From contig NZ_JAGPXT010000002.1 in the NCBI RefSeq assembly GCF_018070465.1, positions 372,001-436,000 of the forward strand: DNA of 64,000 nt, written 5' to 3'. The stretch is from Micromonospora sp. C95. Lineage in GTDB: Bacteria > Actinomycetota > Actinomycetes > Mycobacteriales > Micromonosporaceae. The position numbers and the translations under genes were made by a program. Every line of letters begins with the position of its first letter. Positions within the stretch are counted from its first letter, which is position 1. This document shows positions 45,468 to 54,299 of this stretch, in pieces. The notes under the pieces were generated by a model that had not been told where the DNA came from, searched no databases, and saw only the letters and a list, made by a program, of their open reading frames with translations.

Positions 45468-46702
45468 CGGGGCATCCTGAACCGGTGGTGGTCGTCGCGG
45501 TGGACGACGCCGCCCTTGATGACCGCGTGCAGGGTGCGCAACGCGGAGACGGAACGGGTCGGGTCGTCGCGCAGCACCAGCAGGTCGGCGTGCTTGCCGG
45601 CCTCGACGCTGCCGAGCGTGTCGGCCTGGTCGAGCCACTCGGCGGGCCGGATGGTGGCCGCCTTCAGCGCCTCGGCGACCGGCATCCCGGCGTCCACCAT
45701 GAACTCCAGCTCGCGTACGGTCGCGCTGGTCTCGTCGTAGCCCGCGTGCGGCGGCATGTCACTGCCCAGGGCGATCGGCACCCCGTTGCGGATGGCGTGC
45801 TGGAGGCTCTCCCAGTGTCGGGGGCCGGCGGCCAACGCCCGGTCCATCAGCCAGCCCGGTACCCCGGAGTCGCGGAAGAACTGTTCACAGCGGCTCACCA
45901 CGATGGTGGGCACGTACCAGACGCCCCGGTCGGCCATCAGGCGGGTGACCTCGTCGGTCAGCTCGTAGCCGTGTTCCACGCAGTCCAGGCCGAGCTCGAC
46001 GGCCCGGCGTACGGTGTCGGCCGGGCCGGCGTGCGCGGTGACCTTGCGCCCCCAGTCGTGGGCGACCCGGATGACGGCGGCCATCTCGTCGTCGAGCAGC
46101 TGCGGGGTGTCGATCGCCTCGAACTGACCGGCGATCCCGCCGGAGATGCAGACTTTGATCAGGTCGGCGCCGGCCCGGATCTGGGCCCGGGTGAGCCGAC
46201 GGAAGCCGTCGGCGCCGTCGGCCTCCAGCGCGTCGGCCTCCCAGCCGTGGCCGCCGGTGCAGCACAGCGCGTGTCCGGCGGTGAAGATCCGGGGGCCGTC
46301 CACCGCGCCGGCCTCGATGCCCCGGCGCAGCGCGAAGTCGGCGTAGCGTCCCTCGCCGACCAGCCGGGCGGTGGTCACCCCGGCGTGCAGGGTGCGCCGG
46401 GCCGAGTCGGCCATCAGCAGGACCAGTTCGGCCAGGTTGGACCGGTGCACCGTGTCGGCGAGGTGACCGGGTAGCCCGAGGGAGAGGTGCACGTGCATGT
46501 TGGTCAGGCCGGGCATCACCACGTCGCCGCGAAGGTCGACCACGGGTACGTCGCCGGCCTCGGCGAGCACGTCGTCGACCGCCCCCACGGCCTTGATCAT
46601 CCCGTCGGCGCCGACCCGGACACCCCGGTCGGGCTGGAGGTGATCGGTGACGCCGTCGTAGAGCGCGAGGTTGACCAGGACCTGTTCGGTTGCGGTGTGC
46701 AT
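45464..46702 (-). CDS. Metal-dependent amidohydrolase (imidazolonepropionase/prolidase-like)
   Basis: A 412-residue amidohydrolase-superfamily barrel. It has the N-terminal composite beta-sandwich with VVDLRGDVVMPGLTNMHVHLSLG, giving the metal pair His70/His72; a HAGPADTVRRAVELGLDCVEHG segment near 240-262 providing further His ligands; and the metal Asp in ALGSDMPPH near 317. The closing GSVEAGKHADLLVL is family-typical. It likely opens a cyclic amide or dipeptide-like substrate imported by the ABC genes just upstream (12-base gap). ATG start at 46702. Confidence 0.92.
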   Translation of the reverse strand: MHTATEQVLVNLALYDGVTDHLQPDRGVRVGADGMIKAVGAVDDVLAEAGDVPVVDLRGDVVMPGLTNMHVHLSLGLPGHLADTVHRSNLAELVLLMADSARRTLHAGVTTARLVGEGRYADFALRRGIEAGAVDGPRIFTAGHALCCTGGHGWEADALEADGADGFRRLTRAQIRAGADLIKVCISGGIAGQFEAIDTPQLLDDEMAAVIRVAHDWGRKVTAHAGPADTVRRAVELGLDCVEHGYELTDEVTRLMADRGVWYVPTIVVSRCEQFFRDSGVPGWLMDRALAAGPRHWESLQHAIRNGVPIALGSDMPPHAGYDETSATVRELEFMVDAGMPVAEALKAATIRPAEWLDQADTLGSVEAGKHADLLVLRDDPTRSVSALRTLHAVIKGGVVHRDDHHRFRMPR

Positions 46703-46713
46703 TGACGACGTCC

Positions 46714-47679
46714 TCAGTTCGCGGGCACGGTGGCCGGGGCCGACGTGGGGTCGTTGAGCCAACAGGCGGCGCTGCGTCCGCCGAGGTCGAGGGTGGGTGG
46801 CTGGTCGCCGCAGGGGGCGAAGGCGTGCGGGCAGCGCGGCCGAAACCGGCAGCCGGTGGGGGCGTTCGCGGGGTCGGGCACCTCACCGGCCAGCGTGGCG
46901 GGCAACCGTGGGGTGGGGCCGATGCGGGGCACCGCGTCGATGAGCGCCCGGGTGTAGGGGTGTCGCGGATTCCGCCACAGCTCGCGGGTGGGCGCGCTCT
47001 CCACGATGCGGCCCAGGTACATCACGGCGGTCGCGTCGGCGATCTCGTGCACCAGGGCGAGGTCGTGCGAGATGAACAGCATGCCCATGTCGAGATCACG
47101 GACCAGGCCGACGAGCAGGTTCACCACCTGCGCCTGGGACGAGGCGTCCAGCGCGGTGACCGGCTCGTCGGCGATGATCATGCGCGGTTGCGGGGCAAGG
47201 GCCCGGGCGATGGCCAGGCGCTGCCGCTGCCCACCGGAGAACTGGTGCGGGTACCGCTCGGCGGCGGTGTTCGGCATGCCGACCCGGTCCAGCAGCTCGC
47301 GTACCCGGTCCCGGCGGGCCGCGCCGGTCACCGTCGCCGGCACGCCGTCGAGCAGTTGCGCGCCGATGGTGCGCCGGGGATTCAGCGAGGCGTACGGGTT
47401 CTGGAAGACCATCTGCAGGCCGATCTCGGTGTCCGGCCGGCGCCGCCAGCCCAGCGGCGTGACCGGCTGCCCGGCGAAGCGGACCGCCCCGGCGCTCGGC
47501 GGGGTCAGTCCCACGGCGACCCGGGCCAGCGACGACTTGCCGCAGCCGGACTCGCCGACCAGGCCGACGATCTGCCCGGCCGCCACGTCCAGGCTGACCC
47601 CGGCGACTGCGAGCACCCGGCCGCGTCCCCGCGAGCGGTACTCGACCTCGACGTCGCTGATGTCCAGCAGACCGGTCAT
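46714..47679 (-). CDS. oppF: Oligopeptide/dipeptide ABC importer ATPase (OppF/DppF type)
   Basis: A 321-residue ATPase. Walker [10 protein letters not shown], signature FSGGQRQRLAIARAL and Walker B MIIADEPV are intact. The C-terminal oligopeptide-transporter domain carries the Cys-containing CRFRPRCPHAFAPC stretch that can hold an iron-sulfur cluster in Dpp/Opp ATPases. The ATG overlaps the OppD-like stop as ATGA. Peptide specificity is inferred. Confidence 0.93.
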   Translation of the reverse strand: MTGLLDISDVEVEYRSRGRGRVLAVAGVSLDVAAGQIVGLVGESGCGKSSLARVAVGLTPPSAGAVRFAGQPVTPLGWRRRPDTEIGLQMVFQNPYASLNPRRTIGAQLLDGVPATVTGAARRDRVRELLDRVGMPNTAAERYPHQFSGGQRQRLAIARALAPQPRMIIADEPVTALDASSQAQVVNLLVGLVRDLDMGMLFISHDLALVHEIADATAVMYLGRIVESAPTRELWRNPRHPYTRALIDAVPRIGPTPRLPATLAGEVPDPANAPTGCRFRPRCPHAFAPCGDQPPTLDLGGRSAACWLNDPTSAPATVPAN

Positions 47680-48656
47680 CGGGCGGTCACCTCCAGGTGC
47701 GGGCGGACCACGCAGGCCACCGACCGGTCGGCCGCCGCCGGAGCCAGGGGCGGTGGCGCCGTGCCGCAGGCCGGCTCGGCGTACCGGCAGCGGGGTTGGA
47801 ACGGGCAACCCGCAGGTGCCTCGCCCGGCGCCGGCGGCGCGCCGGGGATCGGCCGCAGCGTGCCGACGGCCTGGGTGCCGTGCGGCCGGGCCCCGAGCAG
47901 CGCCGCCGTGTACGGGTGGGTGGGGGCGGTGAGCAGCGACCCGGTGGGGCCGGTCTCCACCACGCGGCCGGCGTAGAAGACGTAGCCACGGGAGGTCAGC
48001 GCGCTGAGCACCCCCAGGTCGTGGGTGATGAAGGCGACGGCCAGCCCGGTCTCCGCGCGCAGCCGGTCGAGCAGGGCGAGGATGCCGGCCTGCACGGTGA
48101 CGTCGAGGGCGGTGGTCGGCTCGTCGGCGATCAGCAGTCGGGGCCGGGCGGCCAGGGCGATGGCGATGGCCGCCCGTTGCCGCATGCCGCCGGAGAACTG
48201 GTGCGGGTAGGCGCGCAGGGCCTGCTCCGGGTCGGGGATCCGGACCTGGTCGAGCAGTTCCACCGCCCGGCGGGTCGCGGACCGGCGGTCCAGCCGCAGG
48301 TGCACCCGCATGTGTTCGGTGAGCTGGCGCCCGACGGTGAGCATCGGATGCAGGGCTGCGGTCGGGTCCTGGAAGACCATGGCGATGCCCGCGCCCCGGA
48401 TCCGCTGCCAGCCCCGGTTGTCCAGGCCGAGCAGGTCGGTGCCGGCGAAGCGCGCCGTCCCGGTGATCCTGGCGCCGGCCGGGAGCAGGCCGAGCAGGGT
48501 CTGGGCGGTGAGGCTCTTGCCGCAGCCGCTCTCCCCGGCGATGCCGACCAGTTCGCCCTCGTCGACGGTGAGCGACACGTCGTGCAGGATCGGCAGCGGC
48601 CCGCGCGGGCCGGGCAGGGTGACGGCGAGGGAGTCGACGTCGAGCAGCGGCGCCAT
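47676..48656 (-). CDS. oppD: Oligopeptide/dipeptide ABC importer ATPase (OppD/DppD type)
   Basis: A 326-residue ATPase with Walker A GESGCGKS, signature [15 protein letters not shown], Walker [13 protein letters not shown] and the C-terminal [14 protein letters not shown] cluster of the peptide-transporter group. Its ATG lies two bases from the stop of the upstream permease gene, and its stop overlaps the next ATPase start. Pairs with the OppF-like subunit on the inner membrane face. Confidence 0.93.
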   Translation of the reverse strand: MAPLLDVDSLAVTLPGPRGPLPILHDVSLTVDEGELVGIAGESGCGKSLTAQTLLGLLPAGARITGTARFAGTDLLGLDNRGWQRIRGAGIAMVFQDPTAALHPMLTVGRQLTEHMRVHLRLDRRSATRRAVELLDQVRIPDPEQALRAYPHQFSGGMRQRAAIAIALAARPRLLIADEPTTALDVTVQAGILALLDRLRAETGLAVAFITHDLGVLSALTSRGYVFYAGRVVETGPTGSLLTAPTHPYTAALLGARPHGTQAVGTLRPIPGAPPAPGEAPAGCPFQPRCRYAEPACGTAPPPLAPAAADRSVACVVRPHLEVTAR

Positions 48657-48657
48657 C

Positions 48658-49575
48658 TCAGCGTCCCTTCGCGTAGCGGGGGTCGAGCCGGTCGCGCAGC
48701 GCGTCGCCGAGCACGTTGAAGGCCATCACGACGGTGAGGATGGCCAGACCCGGGAAGACGCTCACCCACCACATCGACAGGTCCTGGGAGCCGAGAGCGA
48801 CCATCGAGCCCCACTCGGCGGCCGGTGGGCGCGGGCCCAGCCCCAGGAAGGAGAGCGCGGCGAGCAGCAGCACCGCGTTGCCGAGTTCCAGGGTGGCCAG
48901 CACGATCGCCGGGCCGATGCTGTTGGGCAGCACGTCGCGGCGCAGCGCCCGGACCGGTCCGACACCGAGCAGTCGGGCGGCGTTGAGGTAGTCGTCGCCG
49001 CGCATGCTGAGCACGGCGCTGCGAATCACCCGGGCGTAGACCGGCCAGGAGACGATGACCAGCGCCAGCACCGCGTTGCGGGTGTTCGGGCCGAAGGCGG
49101 CGGTCACCGCCATGGCCAGGATGATCTGCGGGAAGGCGAAGACCAGGTCGGTAAGCCGCATCAGCGCCTCGTCGGCGAACCGGCCCAGATATCCGGCGAC
49201 CAGTCCGAGCAGGCCGCCGACGAGCAGGGCCAGCGACACGATGGCCAGCGCCAGCGGGATCGACAACCGCGCACCGTGCACGACGCGGCTGAAGATGTCC
49301 CGGCCGAGGGAGTCGGTGCCGAACCAGTGCGTCGCCGACGGTGCCGCGTAGGTGTCGGCACTCTGGGCGAGCGGATCGTAGGGCGCGACGAGCGGGGCGA
49401 GGATGGCCACCAGCAGCCAGCCGCCGAGAATGGCGAGCGCGACCACGGCGATCGGCTGTCGCCAGACCGGCCGGCCGGCCGAGCCGCCACGCAGCCGACC
49501 GAGCCAGCGGCGGCGGGTCAGCGCCCGGTCCACCTTCGGGTCGGGGGCCACCGGATCGGGTGCGATCATCGTCAT
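48658..49575 (-). CDS. dppC: Peptide ABC importer permease (DppC/OppC type)
   Basis: A 305-residue permease. A cytosolic N-tail, an OppC_N helix (about 45-65) and five further helices follow. The FGTDSLGRDIFSRVVHGARLS motif is near 90-110, and the EAA-type loop AARLLGVGPVRALRRDVLPN is near 200-219. ATG at 49575 overlaps the dppB stop as ATGA; a second ATG two codons later is possible. Confidence 0.93.
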   Translation of the reverse strand: MTMIAPDPVAPDPKVDRALTRRRWLGRLRGGSAGRPVWRQPIAVVALAILGGWLLVAILAPLVAPYDPLAQSADTYAAPSATHWFGTDSLGRDIFSRVVHGARLSIPLALAIVSLALLVGGLLGLVAGYLGRFADEALMRLTDLVFAFPQIILAMAVTAAFGPNTRNAVLALVIVSWPVYARVIRSAVLSMRGDDYLNAARLLGVGPVRALRRDVLPNSIGPAIVLATLELGNAVLLLAALSFLGLGPRPPAAEWGSMVALGSQDLSMWWVSVFPGLAILTVVMAFNVLGDALRDRLDPRYAKGR

Positions 49576-50657
49576 GACAGGCGGATCCTCGGGTCGATGA
49601 GCCCGTACAGCAGGTCGACGGTCAGGTTGACGAGCGTGTAGACGAGCGCCACGAACAGGCTGACCCCGAGGATGGCGGGCAGGTCGAGGGCGGTGGCGCT
49701 GCGGTAGGCGTACTGACCGACGCCGGGCCAGCCGAAGATGCTCTCCACCAGCACCGTCCCGGACAGCAGCGACGCGAAGGCCAGGCCGGACACGGTGACC
49801 ACCGGGACCAGACCGGCGCGCAGCAGGTGCCGGCGCAGCACCACCCGGGCCGGCAGGCCCTTGGCGTACGCGGCCCGGATGTAGTCCTGCTGGAGCACCT
49901 CGAGCATGGCGGAGCGGACGAAGCGCACCAGCAACGCGACGGTCAGCGAGGTCAGCACCAGCACCGGCAGGGTCAGGTGCTGTGCCGCGTCCCAGGCCAC
50001 GTCCCACTGACCGGCCAGCGCCGCGTCCACGGTGTACATGCCGGTGACGGTCGGCGGCGGACTGAACCCGGTGGAGAGCCGTCCGCCGCTGGGGGCCAAC
50101 CCGAGTTGGTAGAAGAACACGTAGAGCACCACGAGCGAGAGCCAGAACGGTGGCGTGGAGAGCCCGAGCAGGGCACCGACCCGGACGAGCTGGTCGGTGA
50201 GCCGGCCGTTGCGGACCGCGGCGAGCATGCCGATCCCGGTGCCGATCACCAGCGCCAGCAGCATGGTCGGGATGGCCAGTTCCATCGTCGCCGGCACGTA
50301 CCGCACCAGGTCGTCCAGGACCGCCCGACCGGTCTGCTGGGAGACACCCAGGTCGCCGCGGACGAGGTTGCCCAGGTAGTGCAGGTACTGCTGCCAGAGC
50401 GGCTGGTCCAGCCCCCATTTCTCGCGGAAGGCGGCGACCGTGGCCGGGTCGTTGAGTGCCTGGTCGGACAGGTTGGCGGTGACCGGGTCACCGGGTACCA
50501 CGTTGACCAGACCGAACGTCACCACGGTGACGCCCAGCAGCAGTCCGGCGGTGATCGCCAGCCGCTTGGCCAGGAAGGCGAGCAGCGGGTGGGCGCGGCG
50601 GGGCCGGGACGCGGTCGTGGTGACCGCGCCCGGCTCGCCGTTGTGGACCGTCGTCAT
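49572..50657 (-). CDS. dppB: Peptide ABC importer permease (DppB/OppB type)
   Basis: A 361-residue permease with the N-terminal helix KRLAITAGLLLGVTVVTFGLVNVVPGDP, the LSTPPFWLSLVVLYVFF segment and the EAA loop YIRAAYAKGLPARVVLRRHLLRAGL near 257-281. Six transmembrane helices. It follows the substrate-binding protein gene by ten bases. Confidence 0.93.
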   Translation of the reverse strand: MTTVHNGEPGAVTTTASRPRRAHPLLAFLAKRLAITAGLLLGVTVVTFGLVNVVPGDPVTANLSDQALNDPATVAAFREKWGLDQPLWQQYLHYLGNLVRGDLGVSQQTGRAVLDDLVRYVPATMELAIPTMLLALVIGTGIGMLAAVRNGRLTDQLVRVGALLGLSTPPFWLSLVVLYVFFYQLGLAPSGGRLSTGFSPPPTVTGMYTVDAALAGQWDVAWDAAQHLTLPVLVLTSLTVALLVRFVRSAMLEVLQQDYIRAAYAKGLPARVVLRRHLLRAGLVPVVTVSGLAFASLLSGTVLVESIFGWPGVGQYAYRSATALDLPAILGVSLFVALVYTLVNLTVDLLYGLIDPRIRLS

Positions 50658-50667
50658 GGTGCTCCGA

Positions 50668-52275
50668 CTACTTACGACCGACCGCGGCGACGTCGACCTG
50701 CCAGCCGGCGGCGGAGTAGTCCGCGCCGGTCAGGTCGGCGGTCGCCACCACCGTGGAGGAGTTGCTGGCCAGCACGATGTACGGGGAGGACTGGTTCATC
50801 AGCCGCTGCCACTCCTGCATGGCGGCGGCCCGGGCCGCCAGGTCGAGGGTCTCGGTGACCTTCTCGCCGGCCGCCACGATCGCCGGGTCGGCCCGCTCGA
50901 CCGTCCAGCCCGAGCGCAGCGCGGTGGCCTGACCGGGTGCCATGTTGTTGATCAGCGAGTCGGCGACCGGGTAGTTCAGGCTCTGCGGGGTGAAGCCCAG
51001 TGGTGACTTGCCGCTGCGCATCTCGTCGAGGAAGGTGGTCAGCGGTTGCGGGTTCAACTCCAGCGTGATGCCGGCCTCGGCGGCGTCACCCTGCACCTTG
51101 GTGGCCACGGTGCCCAGGTCCACGCCCTTGTAGGTGATGGCCGGGTAGTTGAACTTCACCGTCGGGTCGGTCAGCCCGGCCTCGGCGAGCAGCGCCTTGG
51201 CCTTCGCCACGTCCCGGGTGGACGCCTCGCTCGCCGGCAGCGTGCCGGGGAAGGCCGGTGCGACCAGACCGGCGCCGGGCGCGGCGCCCTGGCCGTACAG
51301 GGCGGCGATGCCCTGGTAGTCGATGGCCGCCCGCAGCGCCTGGTTGAACTTCGGGTTCGAGGTCACCGCCGACACACCCGGGTCGGCGTTGAGGAAGAGG
51401 AAGTAGACGGTGTCCTGCACGCCGGAGGTCTGCAGGCTCTCCGGCAGGCCGTCGAGCAGCTTGCCGGAGATGTCCAGCGAGATCTCCGCGCTCTCGGCGC
51501 GCTGCATGGTCAACTTCTGGGTCTGTACGTCCATGTTGCGCAGCACCACCCGCTCGAACTGCGGCTTCTCGCCCCAGTAGTTCGGGTTGGCCTCCAGCAC
51601 CACCTGCGACTCCGGCTCGTACGAGGCGAGCACGTACGGACCGCTGCCGATCGAGTTGGTGTCGAGGTACTGCTGGGCGGTGTCGCCCTGCGCGGCGTCC
51701 GCGCCGTCCTTGGCACCGTTGTCCCGGGCCACCTCGGCGTTGAGCACGCCGGTGGACGGCATCGCCAGCACCACCGGCACGTTCGGGTTGGGCGTGGCCG
51801 AGGTGACCACGACGGTGCTGTCGTCGGTCTTGCTGACGCTCAACTCGCTCACGGTTACCGCCGGGCTGCCCTTGATGTTCTTCAGTCGGTTGAGCGAGAA
51901 CACCACGTCGTCGGCGGTGAGCGGGCTGCCGTCGGCGAAGGTCACCCCGGAGCGCAGCTTGAAGGTGAAAGTCTTCGCGTCCGGCGACGCCTCGTACGAC
52001 TCGGCCAGTGCCGGCACGGGTTTGCCGACGTCGGAGCCCTCGAAGGTGAGCAGGGTGTCGTAGAGGGCGTGCACGGCGGTCAGACCGGTGGCCTCGTAGA
52101 CCCGGCCGGGGTCGAGGGTCTTGAGCACGAACGACGTGTTGACGGTGAGGGTCTTGGCCTCGCCACCGTTCGCGTTGCCACCGCTGCCGCCGGCCGTGCA
52201 GGCGGTGGTGGAGATGATGGCCAGCGTCGCCAGAGCGAGCGCTCCGGCGCGTAGCCGGCGGGGGGACACCGACAT
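50668..52275 (-). CDS. dppA: Extracellular solute-binding lipoprotein, family 5 (DppA/OppA type)
   Basis: A 535-residue binding protein. Lipoprotein signal 1-26 with lipobox ISTTAC. The SBP_bac_5 fold is recognisable by YEATGLTAVHALYDTLLTFEG, the LRSGVTFADGSPLTADDVVFSLNRLK region and the C-terminal MNQSSPYIVLASNSS. It captures the operon's substrate outside the cell. It is the first gene of a ten-gene operon driven by the promoter at 52514-52543 and presumably controlled by the divergent XRE-cupin regulator. Confidence 0.93.
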   Translation of the reverse strand: MSVSPRRLRAGALALATLAIISTTACTAGGSGGNANGGEAKTLTVNTSFVLKTLDPGRVYEATGLTAVHALYDTLLTFEGSDVGKPVPALAESYEASPDAKTFTFKLRSGVTFADGSPLTADDVVFSLNRLKNIKGSPAVTVSELSVSKTDDSTVVVTSATPNPNVPVVLAMPSTGVLNAEVARDNGAKDGADAAQGDTAQQYLDTNSIGSGPYVLASYEPESQVVLEANPNYWGEKPQFERVVLRNMDVQTQKLTMQRAESAEISLDISGKLLDGLPESLQTSGVQDTVYFLFLNADPGVSAVTSNPKFNQALRAAIDYQGIAALYGQGAAPGAGLVAPAFPGTLPASEASTRDVAKAKALLAEAGLTDPTVKFNYPAITYKGVDLGTVATKVQGDAAEAGITLELNPQPLTTFLDEMRSGKSPLGFTPQSLNYPVADSLINNMAPGQATALRSGWTVERADPAIVAAGEKVTETLDLAARAAAMQEWQRLMNQSSPYIVLASNSSTVVATADLTGADYSAAGWQVDVAAVGRK

Positions 52276-52580
52276 GCTGTTCCTACCTTCGTATGGCGCG
52301 GCCCGCTGCGCGGGGTCCGCGGGGCATCGTCCGGCGGCACCTCCACCGGCCGGGCCAGACGGCCAGTGACGGTGTTCCGGTTCTCAGGGGTGCGTCGGGT
52401 TCTCGGGGTTCGTCGTCGCAGGGTTGGATGTAGGCCGGACTCGCATTCGTCCGGTTCGTGCCTGGACGCGGCGTGTCTACCAGTACCAAACAACACCGGC
52501 CTCTTGTTTGACCACCCTAAACAGGGCCGTGTAGCTTGGTCAAACATTTTTAGCCACACTGTTATCGGATCGAGGATCAC
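52276..52580. other. Divergent control region dppA/XRE-cupin
   Basis: The 305 bases hold no gene. They contain two interlocked, face-to-face promoters and a long inverted repeat at 52505-52546. The remaining 230 bases form the dppA leader, in which I saw no known riboswitch. Confidence 0.7.
52505..52546. promoter_or_regulatory. Interlocked divergent promoters with TGTTTGACCA inverted repeat
   Basis: TGTTTGACCA (52505-52514) is repeated inverted at 52537-52546, arms 32 bp apart. The plus strand has TTGACC (52508-52513)-N18-TAGCTT (52532-52537). The minus strand has TTGACC (52538-52543)-N18-TAGGGT (52514-52519). Each arm thus contains one -35 box, so one bound regulator tetramer or dimer pair could shut both directions. 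Confidence 0.75.
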
Positions 52581-53117
52581 ATGCTCGGTGACCGGCTCCG
52601 CGTCCTGCGCCAGCAGCACTCCCTCACGCTGCGGCAGCTCGCCACAGCCGCCGACGTGTCGCCCGCCCTGCTGAGTCAGATCGAGAACGGCGCGACCGAC
52701 CCGAGCCTGGCCACGCTGCGCAAGCTCGCGCAGGTGTTCGACACCTCGATCGCCGAGTTGTTCTCCGAACCGGAGGCACCGGCGGTGCACGTCAGCCGGG
52801 CCGGCAGCCGCAGCCTGCTCACCGCCCCACCCGGCCAGATCACCTACGAACGCCTCACTCCGGGGCGCGGGGACCTGGAGGTGCTTCAGGCCCATCTCGC
52901 CCCGGGCGACGCCAGCTCGGCCGAGCCGTGGGCACACCCCTCGACAGAGTGCGCCATCGTCGTCAGCGGCGAGGTGGTCGCCGACATCGGCGGCGAGGCG
53001 TACGCCCTCACCGCCGGTGAGGCCGTCACCTTCGACTCACGCCTGGCCCACCTCTACCGCAACGCCAGCGACCAGCCGGCCCACCTGATCATCGCGGTCA
53101 CGCCGCCCAACCCCTGA
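52581..53117 (+). CDS. XRE-family regulator with cupin sensor domain
   Basis: A 178-residue regulator. The helix-turn-helix is at 5-60 (LRQLATAADVSPALLSQIENG) and the cupin_2 fold at about 110-175 (HPSTECAIVVSGEVVADIGGEAYALTAGEAVTF). Proteins of this PuuR-like design sense small catabolites, often polyamines or peptides. It is divergent from the ten-gene uptake operon and its start lies about 37 bases from its own predicted transcription start. GAGGAT precedes the ATG. Confidence 0.92.
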   Translation: MLGDRLRVLRQQHSLTLRQLATAADVSPALLSQIENGATDPSLATLRKLAQVFDTSIAELFSEPEAPAVHVSRAGSRSLLTAPPGQITYERLTPGRGDLEVLQAHLAPGDASSAEPWAHPSTECAIVVSGEVVADIGGEAYALTAGEAVTFDSRLAHLYRNASDQPAHLIIAVTPPNP

Positions 53118-53175
53118 GCGGGCTGACAGGCATCGCGCTGTTGCGACGACCGCACCGGTCGCTACTGTCTTCCGC

Positions 53176-54132
53176 GTGGATCTGGACGACATCGCCACCC
53201 GGCTCGGCGTACCGGTCGAGGACGTCGAGCGGGTGCACCGGCTCGCCGGCGACCACCCGTCGGCTCCGGTGCCCGTCAGCGCCGACGCGCCCGCGCTGCT
53301 CGACCGGCTCGCGGTGCGGCCGGACGACGCCGCCGAGATCATGGCGGGCTGGCCCGACCCCGACTCCGCGCTGTGGACCCCGGAACTGCGCTGGCTGCTC
53401 GACCGCTCGATCGCCCTGGTCCGCGCGGATCTCGGGGGCCACGATTGGCTGGCGCCCGGTCCGGCGCTGCCGCGTGAGCGGGGCCCGGCATGGCGGCATC
53501 TCTACGTCTACGCGTACCTGGCCCTGGTCGACGTGGCCAGGGGATATCACCGCGACCACGGGATCCCCGACACCGTCTCCTGGGTAACCCTCGCGGATCT
53601 GGGTCGCAACCTCGCGATCGACCGGCGGATGCAGGGCGAGGGTTGGTCGGTCATGCAGAGCTGGCTGACCTTGCACGCGCGCGGCGGCATCTACGAACTC
53701 GGCCGGCTCCAGCACCATCGTGGTGGCACCGCCATTGAACTGCACATCCCCGAGTCGGGGCCGATGACCCCCGAGGCGATCGACAGGTCGCTCGACGGAG
53801 CCCGGGCGTTCTTCCCGCGCCACTTCCCCGACGAGCCCTACACGTCGTTCGCCTGCGGCTCGTGGCTGCTCGACCCGCAGCTGTCGGAGTACCTGCCCGA
53901 GGACTCCAACATCGTCCGCTTCCAACGACGGTTCGAGCTGGAGCCCTATCAGGAGCCGGACGGGCTCGACGCCGACGTCGAGGTGGTGCGGTTCGTGTTC
54001 CGTACGCTGACCACACCGCTGGACCAGCTGCCGCGCGACACCGCGCTTCAGCGCGCCGTCATCGACCATCTGAAGGCTGGCCGTCACTGGCAGTGGCGCC
54101 GCGGACGCTTCCCGATCGAGCCGGTCCACTGA
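53176..54132 (+). CDS. GNAT-like acyltransferase-domain protein (NAT_N/GNAT_C type)
   Basis: A 318-residue soluble protein I associate with actinobacterial 'acyltransferase domain-containing' proteins having NAT_N and GNAT_C domains. Visible are an N-terminal helical half (about 1-150) with YVYAYLALVDVARGYHRDHGIPD, and a C-terminal beta-rich half with GIYELGRLQHH, ALELHIPESGP-like TAIELHIPESG and SFACGSWLLDPQL. Substrate unknown. GTG start. It lies 58 bases after the XRE-cupin gene and may be co-transcribed. Confidence 0.72.
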   Translation: MDLDDIATRLGVPVEDVERVHRLAGDHPSAPVPVSADAPALLDRLAVRPDDAAEIMAGWPDPDSALWTPELRWLLDRSIALVRADLGGHDWLAPGPALPRERGPAWRHLYVYAYLALVDVARGYHRDHGIPDTVSWVTLADLGRNLAIDRRMQGEGWSVMQSWLTLHARGGIYELGRLQHHRGGTAIELHIPESGPMTPEAIDRSLDGARAFFPRHFPDEPYTSFACGSWLLDPQLSEYLPEDSNIVRFQRRFELEPYQEPDGLDADVEVVRFVFRTLTTPLDQLPRDTALQRAVIDHLKAGRHWQWRRGRFPIEPVH

Positions 54133-54252
54133 CCGCGGCGGGTCGGCTGGTGCTGCCTGCGCTGCCGCTGTCACCTGGCGCGCCCGGGTAACCCGCAGCC
54201 GAGTGCTGGGGCCGGACGGCGATGGCGCCGGCGCAGGATCGGAAGACCGCCG

Positions 54253-54286
54253 CCGGGCGCGGATCCCGGGTGGGATCCGCGCCCGG
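54253..54286. terminator. Bidirectional terminator between acyltransferase and esterase genes
   Basis: Perfect 15-bp stem CCGGGCGCGGATCCC/GGGATCCGCGCCCGG with a four-base loop, placed between convergent stop codons at 54132 and 54300. Confidence 0.85.
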
Positions 54287-54299
54287 ACGAGCGCACGGG

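Noticed and set aside
42111..52275. Biosynthetic gene cluster for a peptide natural product
   Set aside because: No synthetase, precursor peptide, cyclase or export gene is present; the gene content is uptake and hydrolysis.
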